Positions 40,260 to 49,691 of a stretch of DNA of 64,000 bases are shown here, one piece after another; position 1 is the first letter of the stretch; each line of letters starts with the position of its first letter. The stretch is from positions 62,001 to 126,000 of the forward strand of contig JARLIK010000017.1 of assembly GCA_031291755.1 (NCBI GenBank), read 5' to 3'. Below the pieces are notes generated by a model. The model made no database searches. It was not told the DNA's origin and saw only the letters and a program-made list of their open reading frames with translations. Source of the stretch: Acidocella sp. (GTDB lineage: Bacteria; Pseudomonadota; Alphaproteobacteria; Acetobacterales; Acetobacteraceae). The position numbers and the translations under genes are program-made.

Positions 40260-40336
40260 GCACCCGTAGCTCAATTGGATAGAGCACCAGACTACGAATC
40301 TGGGGGTTAGGGGTTCGACTCCCTTCGGGTGCGCCA
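40260..40336 (+). tRNA. tRNA-Arg(ACG)
   Basis: GCACCCG acceptor arm paired with CGGGTGC; anticodon loop CTACGAA in stem CCAGA/TCTGG; T-loop GGTTCGACTCC; encoded CCA. Confidence 0.96.
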
Positions 40337-40362
40337 TTTTATTTCCCATGAACAGAATTTTG

Positions 40363-40397
40363 CGGCCATTTGCCATCAGGGTAAGTGGCCGTTTTGT
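40363..40397 (+). terminator. Possible terminator downstream of tRNA-Arg
   Basis: CGGCCATTTGCC..GGGTAAGTGGCCG imperfect stem followed by TTTTGTTT. Confidence 0.5.
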
Positions 40398-40471
40398 TTG
40401 GCTTTGAGATAGATCAAAGCCCTCCATGCCTGTCTCTGTTTTGTGGAGTGTCCTGCAAGACGAGAGTGAAT

Positions 40472-40858
40472 ATGACCGCTGAGACCGTGACTCCCTATGA
40501 AAAAATCGGCGGGGCTGCTGCCGTGCGGCGGTTGGCCGAGGCGTTTTACGATGTGATGGACACGCCGGAATATACACAATTGCGGGCCATGCATGAGCCA
40601 GACCTGGGGCCGACGCGCGAAGCGCTGGCGGGGTTTTTAACGGCCTGGCTGGGCGGGCCGCGTGACTGGATCACCAGCCAGGGCGGGTTCTGCGTCATGT
40701 CCCGCCACGCCGGCATGGGCATTACAGAAGGCACCAGGGCGCAATGGATGGCGGCGATGCAATGCGCTTTGGCGCAGGCCGAAATTGCGCCGCCATGGGC
40801 GGATAAAATGATGCAGGCGCTGGAGCCTGTCTCGCGCGCCATGCTGCGGCGCAGATAA
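40472..40858 (+). CDS. Group II truncated haemoglobin
   Basis: TPYEKIGGAAAVRRLAEAFYDVMDT..FLTAWLGGPRDWITSQGGFCVMSRHAGMGITEGTRAQWMAAM; start at ATG 40472. Confidence 0.88.
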   Translation: MTAETVTPYEKIGGAAAVRRLAEAFYDVMDTPEYTQLRAMHEPDLGPTREALAGFLTAWLGGPRDWITSQGGFCVMSRHAGMGITEGTRAQWMAAMQCALAQAEIAPPWADKMMQALEPVSRAMLRRR

Positions 40859-40909
40859 TTATTTCATTACGGTCTTTTCAGGAGGCCCACTTCGCCGCAG
40901 TGTAAGCGC

Positions 40910-42229
40910 ATGGTGATGGCGCGCTCGGCTCAGTTTGACGCGGTGGTGATCGGGTGTGGCACCATCGGCGCGGCGGTAGGGGTGGCGCTGGCAAGTGCTG
41001 GCTGGGCAGTCGCACTCTATGATGCTGATCCTCGGCGCCGGGCCACATTGCGGGAAGGCGGCGGGTTCCATGAGGCGGCGCTGGCGGGCGCGATTTCCGA
41101 GGCGATGACAACCGGGCACTTGCAGGTGGTTGACCAGCTTGTGCGGCAACCGGGGGCTGCAAAGTTTATCATTTGCACGCCCACGCCGGTAGCTGCCGAT
41201 GGTGGCTTTGACCGCGCTCCGCTGGAGCGGGTGACCGATGACATTGCAGCGGTGGCGCAGGATGGCGATGCGGTGCTCGTGCGCTCAACCGTGCCGGTGG
41301 GCACCACGCGCGCCCTGGCGGAACGCTTGCGTGGGCGCGGGCGAAATTTGCATTTTGCCGCGGTGCCGGATCGTTCAGTAGAAGGCCGCAGCTTTGCTGA
41401 CCAGTTTAGCGTGCCACATTTGATCGGCGGGGTGGATGCGGGCTCGGCGATGTCTGCAAAAACCTTGCTGACGCGGCTTGGGCCGGTGGTTGATTTAGGC
41501 GTGGCCGAAGCCGCGGAGGCGGCCAAGCTATTTGCCAATGGCTGGCGGGCGGCGCTGTTTGCGCTTTCCAACGCCATGGCTTCGGTGTGCGAGACGCATG
41601 GGCTGGATGTGCGTGAGATATTTGCAGGCGCGGCCAAGAATTATCCGCGTTTCGCGCCGCCGCGCCCAGGGCCGGTGGCGGGGCCTTGTTTGCCGAAGGA
41701 TTTGCAATTGCTGGCCGCCAGCGTGCCGGGGGAGGCAGGTGTTTTGTTGCGCGGCGTGATGATGAGCGAATCGCAAATTATGTTGCGGATAACGGATACA
41801 TTGGCAACGCATCTGGCAGGCCGCCCGGGCGCAAAAATTGCCTTGCTGGGCATCGCCTTTAAGGGCCAGCCGGAAGTGGATGATGCGCGAGGCGGGGTGG
41901 CGCTGGCGCTGGCGGCGCGGCTGCAAGCCGCCATGCCGGGGGCTGAGCTGGTGGGCTGGGATGCCGCGATGCCACCCGGCCAGACTGCAAAGCTCGGCAT
42001 CAAGCCTGCGGAAACATTATGGGCGGCGGCAGCGGCGGCCGATATTGTGGTGCTGTGCAATGATCATCCGGTGTTTGCCCAAACCGATGCCGCACGGCTG
42101 GCGCACAGCATGGCCGCGGGCGGGTTGATTTATGACGTGGCCGGCGGTGCGGCGCAGTGGCCGCATGAGCTGCCTAATAATGTAACACTGCGGGTGTTTG
42201 GCCGCGGGGTGGCACACCATGCCGAGTAG
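40910..42229 (+). CDS. UDP-glucose/GDP-mannose (WecC-like) dehydrogenase family protein
   Basis: VIGCGTIGAAVGVALASAGW; IICTPTP; RSTVPVGTT; EAAKLFANGWRAA; GPCLPKD catalytic Cys; GIAFKGQPEVDDAR. Confidence 0.87.
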   Translation: MVMARSAQFDAVVIGCGTIGAAVGVALASAGWAVALYDADPRRRATLREGGGFHEAALAGAISEAMTTGHLQVVDQLVRQPGAAKFIICTPTPVAADGGFDRAPLERVTDDIAAVAQDGDAVLVRSTVPVGTTRALAERLRGRGRNLHFAAVPDRSVEGRSFADQFSVPHLIGGVDAGSAMSAKTLLTRLGPVVDLGVAEAAEAAKLFANGWRAALFALSNAMASVCETHGLDVREIFAGAAKNYPRFAPPRPGPVAGPCLPKDLQLLAASVPGEAGVLLRGVMMSESQIMLRITDTLATHLAGRPGAKIALLGIAFKGQPEVDDARGGVALALAARLQAAMPGAELVGWDAAMPPGQTAKLGIKPAETLWAAAAAADIVVLCNDHPVFAQTDAARLAHSMAAGGLIYDVAGGAAQWPHELPNNVTLRVFGRGVAHHAE

Positions 42230-43064
42230 GCGCGGGTCTGATACCATCGTGATTCAAACCTTCCGGCAGCATGATATTCCGCCCTGGATCGCGCGGTGCC
42301 TCGCCAGTGTACGCGCGTGGGCACTGCTGCACGGGCATGATTATGTGCTGGCAGGTGATGAGTTTTTTGAATTATGCGGGCCGGAATATCTGGCGCGGGG
42401 TAAAAAAAATCCGCAGGCAATAACCAATCTGGCGCGGCTGGTGGCCACCCGCCAGCGGCTGGATGAAGGCTATCAGAAGGTGATCTGGCTGGATGCCGAT
42501 ACGCTGGTGTTTGACCCCGAACGGCTGGTGCTGGATTTTCCGGCGGATCAATTGAAAGTTGGTTACGCCTTTGGCCGCGAAATGTGGTTGCGGCAGCATT
42601 CGCTACATGAATTGCAAATATCGCCGCCGATGCCGCATAATGCCGCCACCTATTTCACCCCGGCGGCGGTGGATTTGGATATGCTGATCGATCTGATCCG
42701 CCATATTGATGCGCAGCGCCAACTGGTGAGTAACTTCCAGGTGGGCGTGCGGCTACTGAAGGGTTTGCAATATTCGCTGATGTTTCCAACATTTTCGCAT
42801 TGCGCAATGTTTTCACCGGCGCTGCTGGGATATCTGGCGGCGCAGAATCCGCAGGCGCTGGCGATTTACGGCAGAGCGTTCAAATTTCAGTCCTGCGCCG
42901 GGAATTTATGTCTCTCAGTGAAAGGCGAATTACCGCTGCCCCTGCTCAACCGGGCGATGGACATACTGCTGACAAGCCGGGGTGAGGCGCTGAATCGTTA
43001 CGCCGCCGAACCACGGCTGGATTTAACGCCGTATGATGAGGTGCTGGACGAGTCCCACGGCTAA
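42219..43064 (+). CDS. Putative glycosyltransferase
   Basis: MPSRRGSDTIVIQTFRQHDIPPWIARCL..; DXD-like VIWLDADTLVFDPER; co-oriented with upstream sugar-nucleotide dehydrogenase. Confidence 0.6.
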   Translation: MPSRRGSDTIVIQTFRQHDIPPWIARCLASVRAWALLHGHDYVLAGDEFFELCGPEYLARGKKNPQAITNLARLVATRQRLDEGYQKVIWLDADTLVFDPERLVLDFPADQLKVGYAFGREMWLRQHSLHELQISPPMPHNAATYFTPAAVDLDMLIDLIRHIDAQRQLVSNFQVGVRLLKGLQYSLMFPTFSHCAMFSPALLGYLAAQNPQALAIYGRAFKFQSCAGNLCLSVKGELPLPLLNRAMDILLTSRGEALNRYAAEPRLDLTPYDEVLDESHG

Positions 43065-43492
43065 GCAAACGGCTTACGCAGGAAAATCCGCCGGGCATTG
43101 TTGGGGTAGTTGGGCAGCTCACCGAAACTCTCAAAGCCGTGGCGTAAATAAAACGCCAGGGCTTCGGGGTTCAACGTATCAAGCCAGAGGCCGGTGCAGC
43201 CGCGCTGTTTCGCCTCGGCCTCGGCGCTGGCGAGCAGCAAATGGCCAAGCCCCTGGCCGCGCCGCGCCTGGGGCACAAACAGCAATTCGATGAACAGCCA
43301 ATTTTGCCAGCTCCGCCCCACCAGCCCGCCCTGCCACGCGCCAGCATCATCGCGCAGCATGATCGCGAGCGGCAGGCTGCTGACCGGCGGCAGAAAATCC
43401 GCATGGTGAGCGGTAATGCCGTCAACGAGGTAATTGCGGAACTCAACATCCGGCGTGGTGGTGAGGCTGAGCGTGAGGCCGGGCGGCAGCAT
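43061..43492 (-). CDS. GNAT-family N-acetyltransferase
   Basis: LFVPQARRGQGLGHLLLASAEAEAKQRGCTGLWLDTLNPEALAFYLRHGFESFGEL. Confidence 0.93.
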   Translation of the reverse strand: MLPPGLTLSLTTTPDVEFRNYLVDGITAHHADFLPPVSSLPLAIMLRDDAGAWQGGLVGRSWQNWLFIELLFVPQARRGQGLGHLLLASAEAEAKQRGCTGLWLDTLNPEALAFYLRHGFESFGELPNYPNNARRIFLRKPFA

Positions 43493-43494
43493 CT

Positions 43495-44241
43495 TTATAC
43501 GCGGGTGATTTCGGTGAGCCGCACAAAGCGGGTGCCGCTATTGTGCAATGCCACCAGGCCAACGGCGATGCCCGCACCGGATTCGCGCTTAGGCTGGTTG
43601 ATGTGGCCGATGATGACATCGCCGTTGCGGGCGTTGGCCATGCGCATCGCCACCACGCGCATTGGCAGGGAAGCCCCTTCATCGGCGCTGAGCGAATAGC
43701 CACCGATGCGAAACCCCATTGATTCGATCAGGGGAATCGCTGAGGGGCTGTAAATGGCGGCAGCCCCCCGGTACCAGCTGGGTGCGCGGCCGGTGGCGGC
43801 ACTGATGGCGGCAGCGCCGTTTTGCACCTCGGCGCGGATGGCCTCCAGCGTGCCGGCATTGGCGAGGCCAAATAATTTCCCCTCGCCCAAAACCGGTGGC
43901 AGATGCTTCGCGCCATGGTTCTCCAGCGTGAAAATATCAGGACGTGCCTTCAGGAACGCCAAGCCCTCAGGATTGTAGCGCATCCATACTTCAGTGACGA
44001 AGATGGTGGCTGGGATGTTATATTGCACCAGCGTATCGGCAATGCGGTGGTCAAAATGACCGGGGCAGGCATCGAGCGTGATGGCGACGGTGCGGGTGGT
44101 GATGCTGGTATCGGTGAGGCGCAGTTGCGGGTTAAGCAGCCCGGCGGCCGGGGCTTGCCGGTGCGCAATGCGGCTGAGCGGCAGCGTGAGGGCGCCGCCG
44201 CAAAAGAAGCGCCGGGAGAGATTTGTGCAAAGCTCGCACAT
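43495..44241 (-). CDS. Polysaccharide deacetylase family protein (NodB homology)
   Basis: VAITLDACPGHFDHRIADTLVQYNIPATIFVTEVW..ENHGAKH..YRGAAAIYSP; N-terminal signal-like segment. Confidence 0.83.
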   Translation of the reverse strand: MCELCTNLSRRFFCGGALTLPLSRIAHRQAPAAGLLNPQLRLTDTSITTRTVAITLDACPGHFDHRIADTLVQYNIPATIFVTEVWMRYNPEGLAFLKARPDIFTLENHGAKHLPPVLGEGKLFGLANAGTLEAIRAEVQNGAAAISAATGRAPSWYRGAAAIYSPSAIPLIESMGFRIGGYSLSADEGASLPMRVVAMRMANARNGDVIIGHINQPKRESGAGIAVGLVALHNSGTRFVRLTEITRV

Positions 44242-44307
44242 GCAGGCATTTCCTAAAGGTTTTGGCTGCTTTGCGCGGGGCGCGCCGTTGCGTCAATCCC
44301 GGTTTGG

Positions 44308-45249
44308 TTATTCCAGCCACGCCACTAAAGCGGAGACGGTGACCAGCGACAGCACCGTGGAGACCAAAATGGCGCGCGAGGTGACGGCAGCCTCGCGGTT
44401 ATATAATTTGGCCAGCATGAACGGCCCGGTGCCGATGGGCAGGGCGCTGAGGATGAGTGCGGTGTGCGACCATACCGCCGGCATGCTGAACAGCCGGAAC
44501 GCGATGAGGTAGGTAAGGGCCGGCTGCACCAACAATTTCAGCCCCACCAGCCGGGCGATGAGCGCGGTATCATCAGCCGCTTCTGATTGCGCGAGGAACA
44601 GCCCGATGGTGACCAAAGCGCAGGGTGAGGCGGCGTCGCCCAGCAGGCTGGTGTAGCGCAGCACGGGGGCGGGCAAGGTGAAGCCGATTTGCGCATGCAG
44701 CACCGCCACCACCATGCCCAGCACCGGCGCTATCAGCAGCGGGTTGCGCGCCAGCGAGCGTGCCACTTTGCGAAGCGTGGCGGAAAATTGCGGAGTGTGG
44801 GCAAGGTCTGTCTCGATCAGAATAATGGCGGCGGCGAATAATACGCAGGCGGTGAGGATGGTGGCGATGATGGATGGCACCAGCGACGCCTGCCCCAGCG
44901 CTGCCAGGCAGAGCGGAATGCCCATGAAGCCGGTGTTGGCATAGGCGGCATCCAGCCCCTCGATGCTGCGGTCCGCCAGGCGATGATGCACGCGGCCGCC
45001 CAGCAGGAACGAGAGCACGAAGGTGACCATCATGCCGCCGGTAAAGGCCACCAGAAACCCCGGCTCCTCAAACGCGGCGGCGGTGATGCCCGCCATGCCC
45101 TGAAACAGCAGCGCGGGGAGCGCGAGCCAAACGACGAAATTATTCAGGCTTTCGGTGGCGGCCGTGCCCAGGATGTTGCGCCGCGCGCAGACATAGCCGG
45201 TGAGAATCAGCGCGAAGATCGGGAATACCGAGGTAAAGACAATTTCCAT
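44308..45249 (-). CDS. AEC (auxin efflux carrier) family transporter
   Basis: FTSVFPIFALILTGYVCARRNIL; NTGFMGIPLCLAALG; ALILSALPIGTGPFMLAKLYN. Confidence 0.9.
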   Translation of the reverse strand: MEIVFTSVFPIFALILTGYVCARRNILGTAATESLNNFVVWLALPALLFQGMAGITAAAFEEPGFLVAFTGGMMVTFVLSFLLGGRVHHRLADRSIEGLDAAYANTGFMGIPLCLAALGQASLVPSIIATILTACVLFAAAIILIETDLAHTPQFSATLRKVARSLARNPLLIAPVLGMVVAVLHAQIGFTLPAPVLRYTSLLGDAASPCALVTIGLFLAQSEAADDTALIARLVGLKLLVQPALTYLIAFRLFSMPAVWSHTALILSALPIGTGPFMLAKLYNREAAVTSRAILVSTVLSLVTVSALVAWLE

Positions 45250-45337
45250 GCGGTGTTTTCCCGCATGGCGGGAAGGGCGGCAAGAGCCTGGACTCCGGAT
45301 GGCGCTAATGTATTAATTACGCAACCGGAGGGATTCC

Positions 45338-46225
45338 ATGATGCTTCGAGCCGCTTATGTTTCAGCCGTGCTTGCCGCTGTCAGTTTGGGGCCGGGTGCG
45401 GCACTGGCGCAGACTGACCCGAACGCCGCCGCCATCGCCGCCCTGAAAACCTATGAGCTGCCTGACCATACGGCATCGGTGCGGCTGCCGGCTTCATGGA
45501 AGGTGGTGGCAACCGGGGTGGGGTTTATTCAGGCCACGGGCCCGCATGGTGAGCTGGCTTTGTTTGGCGTGATGATCCCCGCCAAGGATGCCAGCCCCGC
45601 TGGTCTTTCAGCCGGCGGCATCATCCAGCCTTATGCGGCTGATGCCACCCAGCGGTTTTTGGCCTCGGTGGATTGGGTGCGGGCACATAATGGCAAGCCC
45701 GCGGTGCAGGCGGTGTTTTACAGCAACACGCCGATTACCGCACCGCCGGCCTTCGGCAATTGCGCCAACATAACGGCGGTGCTGAACGGTGTGGCGGCGG
45801 TGGAGAGCGATTTTTGCTCGCTGCCGGTTGATAATGCCGGTAACTACCGGAATTTTTTTAAAGCTGTGGGGCTGCCGGTGGCGGTGGCCAAGCAGGAGCG
45901 CAGTTTGATGGAGGCGATTCTCGCCAGCTACCGGCTGAACATCCAGGCCATTTCGCAACAGCAGGCGGTGCAAACCAAGGCACCCGCCGCACCGGCGCCG
46001 GTGGCGAACGCGCGCGGCAGTATGTCAGCCACCGTGAGTGCGCAAAATTCGCTGGTGGCCGGGCAATTGATGATGGCCGAAGCCAACGCCATTAGTGCGC
46101 AAACGGCTGCCATGCAGCAGGTTGTTAATAATTCGGTGAGTGATTTCGACCATGGCGTGCTGCGTGGTGACACACCCGTGTACCGCGAGGGTGACCCCGA
46201 GCCGCTGTTCTGGGTGGGGAATTAA
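45338..46225 (+). CDS. Hypothetical secreted protein
   Basis: Signal peptide MMLRAAYVSAVLAAVSLGPGAALAQ; 295 aa; GGAGGG upstream. Confidence 0.72.
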   Translation: MMLRAAYVSAVLAAVSLGPGAALAQTDPNAAAIAALKTYELPDHTASVRLPASWKVVATGVGFIQATGPHGELALFGVMIPAKDASPAGLSAGGIIQPYAADATQRFLASVDWVRAHNGKPAVQAVFYSNTPITAPPAFGNCANITAVLNGVAAVESDFCSLPVDNAGNYRNFFKAVGLPVAVAKQERSLMEAILASYRLNIQAISQQQAVQTKAPAAPAPVANARGSMSATVSAQNSLVAGQLMMAEANAISAQTAAMQQVVNNSVSDFDHGVLRGDTPVYREGDPEPLFWVGN

Positions 46226-46311
46226 GTTTGGGGGCGTAAAGCGCCCTCCCCGCCCCCGCTTTCATTACGAGATCCGCGTAAGCGGGGTGCGGCAATGACG
46301 GGTAGGGAATT

Positions 46312-46392
46312 GTAGGGTGGGTGAGCGGAGCGTAACCCACCATTCGTGCCGCCGCATAAAAACGATGGGTTGCGCTGCGGTTGCCCATCGTA
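46312..46392. repeat. Intergenic palindromic repeat (TAGGGTGGG..CGTAACCCACC type)
   Basis: TAGGGTGGGTGAGCGGAGCGTAACCCACCA followed by GATGGGTTGCGCTGCGGTTGCCCATCGTAC. Confidence 0.65.
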
Positions 46393-46398
46393 CATTTG

Positions 46399-47880
46399 CT
46401 AGTGTTTTGTCGGAGGTGATTTAACACCATTTTTTTTTAGTGTGGAAGGTGGTGCACCTACCTTAGAAGTGCTCGACCGTATGAAAGGTGTGCCGAATAT
46501 ATCTTCATATACTTCGGTAAACTGAACACTGTTTGAAACTTCTCTAAATACGGGCCATTGTCGATAATCTTCAGCATTTGGGTTTCCGTCTTTTCCGATC
46601 ACCTTCATAAGTTTTATGACAGTACTAATATCTTCGTTCACTGAGGCAACACTTATCTGATAAACTAATGCACAGGCAGACCAATCTTCTGTATTCAAAA
46701 TTAATCTTGCTTGCTCTTTTTTGCCTTGGAGTCTAACCGCATTTGCATAGTTAATTACGAGCATCAGCCGTGTTCTCTCGTCCATGCCCCGCGCTGGAAT
46801 TTTAGTCGCAAAGCTGAGCAGCGACTCAGCTAGAGGGTAGGCTTCACGAAAAATTAAATCGAAGCATAGTTCATTAAGAAATTTATCTGCTTCTTTTGAC
46901 TCTGATTTCAAAAACTTCTTCCATAAAACGTAAGTTAACTTTATACCAATTTCATAAATTATATTGACAGCCTTGGAAAAATAATCTGTATCTACATGAA
47001 GTTTTTGTCCGATTGTGATATTTTCGAGATCAAAATTTTGGCTCTTTCCAATGGAAATATATTGTTCTGAAACCATACCACCAGTATGTGTTAGGAGATT
47101 TCTACGTTCACAAATTTCTAGAAATTGTGGCCAAATGGACAGTCCTTCCCTCAATTTTACTGAAAACTTCTTCTCCATCCAGGTAAAATGCTCATGATGG
47201 CTTTCTCGAATAACACTTTCGACTTCTTTATCAATTATCGCTTGCCGTGCGTCTTCTATAGAAGCATAATCTTTAAGATCGGAATATTTTATTGATTTTT
47301 CTGATGTAAGTATTATTTCTTGGTGAATGTTCAGAACTACTTTTAGTAGGCGCGATAAAAAAGCATCATAGCAGCTAATTAAACCAATTATCATGACTTC
47401 AGGAAGATGACGCACTCCCTCTGCTGCAGATGCAGCTTCATTTTTGTGGATGGTAAACTCACGAAAGCAATCAAGGTCTAGTTCGTATATAGTTTTATCA
47501 TCGCGTGATATATCGTCCCTCTTTTTTCCCTTCGAAATGGCAAAGTCTCTGATTTTATTGGGTCCCATTACGATAGAAAGTATGGGAGCAAGCGTAAGAG
47601 TCACGGGAATAAATGTTCGATATAAAGCCATTGTTGAATTGAAAGACAAAAACAACTCTCGAAAGTTCGGATTTTCGGGCTGTGTAATTTCAGGAGGTTT
47701 TTCTTTGTGTTTTGTTTCGCCGCCAAATAATTCAGTGACCGATCCAGCGGTGCTATAAGCAACGACATGAGAATCTTTCTCCTGAATTCCAATATAAAAG
47801 CTTGGCCTATTTGCCTTCAGCGAAGCTACCAATTTTGTCTTGGATTTTACTGTTTTCTGATCGACCATTGTGACTTTCAT
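46399..47880 (-). CDS. Orphan HEPN-like domain protein (putative RNase), AT-rich, probably horizontally acquired
   Basis: About 493 aa from ATG 47880 (508 aa from GTG 47925); ICERRNLLTHTGG at 47086-47103 is an RN-x3-H motif in a helical context; C-terminal part looks TPR-like. Confidence 0.72.
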   Translation of the reverse strand: MKVTMVDQKTVKSKTKLVASLKANRPSFYIGIQEKDSHVVAYSTAGSVTELFGGETKHKEKPPEITQPENPNFRELFLSFNSTMALYRTFIPVTLTLAPILSIVMGPNKIRDFAISKGKKRDDISRDDKTIYELDLDCFREFTIHKNEAASAAEGVRHLPEVMIIGLISCYDAFLSRLLKVVLNIHQEIILTSEKSIKYSDLKDYASIEDARQAIIDKEVESVIRESHHEHFTWMEKKFSVKLREGLSIWPQFLEICERRNLLTHTGGMVSEQYISIGKSQNFDLENITIGQKLHVDTDYFSKAVNIIYEIGIKLTYVLWKKFLKSESKEADKFLNELCFDLIFREAYPLAESLLSFATKIPARGMDERTRLMLVINYANAVRLQGKKEQARLILNTEDWSACALVYQISVASVNEDISTVIKLMKVIGKDGNPNAEDYRQWPVFREVSNSVQFTEVYEDIFGTPFIRSSTSKVGAPPSTLKKNGVKSPPTKH

Positions 47881-48293
47881 AAAAATTCGGTGGTGATTGA
47901 GAATCTGTTGCTGAAGAAAAGCCACTGTATTGGTTTTGTTGGAAAATTTTAAATGTTAACAAAATTGTCTTGCTTACCAAACTACTGAAACTAACTATTA
48001 GCGTGAGGTCATCTTCTGCCGATCTCCTAGGTAGTCTTTCTTAGATTTACTTGGTTGTAAATGACCGTTCACAATTCGTTCTATATTGAGGAGGTCACCG
48101 CGAATATGCGGGCTAAGCCTTTTCGAAAAAGTTTGTGGCGTTCGATTTTATGAACCCAAAAGTTGATGAGCTCACCCCCGTCCGCCCCACCAATCTGCGT
48201 ACCAGCCTCCCAATCGGCTATAATTGCCCCCTGCCCCGCCGGGTTGTATGACCCCAGCCGGAACAAACCACCGCCAACAGGGGAACCCGCGCC

Positions 48294-49688
48294 ATGGCTG
48301 ACCAGAATTTTGATGTGATCGTGATCGGCTCCGGCCCTGGCGGCTATGTGGCGGCGATCCGGGCAGCGCAGTTGGGGCTGAAGACCGCCTGCGTCGAAAA
48401 ACGCGCCACCTTGGGCGGCACCTGCCTGAATATCGGCTGCATCCCCTCGAAGGCGCTGTTGCAATCCTCTGAGAATTTCCAGGAAATCAGCCATTCGGCG
48501 GCGGATCATGGCATCAATGTCGGGTCCATCAGCCTGGATCTGGCCCGGATGCAGGCCCGCAAGGGTGAGGTGGTGGGCGTCAATACCAAGGGCGTGGAAT
48601 TCCTGTTCAAAAAGAACAAGGTCACCTGGATCAAGGGCGAGGCGAAATTCACCAGCCCCACCGCCATCGAGGTAGCGGGCGCGGCCTATACCGCGAAAAA
48701 CTTCATCATCGCCACCGGCAGTGATTCCGTGCCGTTGAAGGGCGTTGAGGTGGATGAGCAGCGCATCGTTACCTCCACCGGCGCGCTGGAACTGAACGCG
48801 GTGCCGAAGCATCTGGTGGTCATCGGCGGCGGGGTGATCGGGCTGGAGCTGGGCTCGGTGTGGCGGCGCCTGGGCGCGGAAGTGACGGTGGTGGAATTTC
48901 TCGACCGCATTACCCCCACCATGGATAGCGAGATTTCCACCGCCTTCCAGAAAATCCTCGCCAAGCAGGGGTTTGTGTTCAAATTAGGCGCAAAGGTGAC
49001 CGGCGCGAAAGTGACCGGCAAGGGCGTGACCCTGACCGTGGAGCCGGCCAAAGGCGGGGCGGCGGAGACCATCGAGGCGGATGTGGTGCTGCTGGCCATC
49101 GGCCGTTACGCCTACACGGCGGGGCTGAACCTGGAAGCTGCCGGGGTGGCCGTTGATGAGCGTGGCCGGGTGAAGACCGATGCGCATTTTGCCACCAATG
49201 TGCCGGGCATCTATGCCATCGGCGATGTCATCACCGGCCCGATGCTGGCCCATAAGGCCGAGGATGAGGGTGTGGCCATCGCCGAGCGTCTGGCAGGGCA
49301 AGCCGGGCATGTGAATTATGATGCCATCCCGAGCGTGGTTTACACCTGGCCGGAAGTGGCCTCGGTGGGCAAAACCGAGGAGGAGCTGAAGGCGGCTGGC
49401 GTGGCGTATAAGGTGGGCAAATTCCCCTTCACCGCCAATGGCCGCGCCCGCGCCATGGGGGCTACCGATGGGTTTGTGAAAATCCTGGCCGATGCTGGCA
49501 CTGACCGTCTGTTAGGCGCGCATATTCTGGGGCCGGATGCCGGCACGCTGATTGCGGAGCTTACCACCGCCATCGAATTTGGTGCCTCGGCTGAGGATGT
49601 GGCGCGGATCTGCCATGCTCACCCCACGTTGAGTGAATCAGTAAAGGAAGCCGCCCTGGCGGTTGAGGGCCGTGCCCTCCATATCTAA
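48294..49688 (+). CDS. lpd: Dihydrolipoyl dehydrogenase
   Basis: [50 protein letters not shown]; redox CxxxxC; HAHPTLSE. Confidence 0.97.
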   Translation: MADQNFDVIVIGSGPGGYVAAIRAAQLGLKTACVEKRATLGGTCLNIGCIPSKALLQSSENFQEISHSAADHGINVGSISLDLARMQARKGEVVGVNTKGVEFLFKKNKVTWIKGEAKFTSPTAIEVAGAAYTAKNFIIATGSDSVPLKGVEVDEQRIVTSTGALELNAVPKHLVVIGGGVIGLELGSVWRRLGAEVTVVEFLDRITPTMDSEISTAFQKILAKQGFVFKLGAKVTGAKVTGKGVTLTVEPAKGGAAETIEADVVLLAIGRYAYTAGLNLEAAGVAVDERGRVKTDAHFATNVPGIYAIGDVITGPMLAHKAEDEGVAIAERLAGQAGHVNYDAIPSVVYTWPEVASVGKTEEELKAAGVAYKVGKFPFTANGRARAMGATDGFVKILADAGTDRLLGAHILGPDAGTLIAELTTAIEFGASAEDVARICHAHPTLSESVKEAALAVEGRALHI

Positions 49689-49691
49689 GCC

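Noticed and set aside
40260-40336. tRNA-Arg as an integration site for a genomic island
   Set aside because: No integrase nearby, no repeated tRNA 3' end seen, and flanking genes look like core genome
48081-48812. 243-aa minus-strand ORF across the lpd 5' region
   Set aside because: Mostly antisense to lpd; no family resemblance
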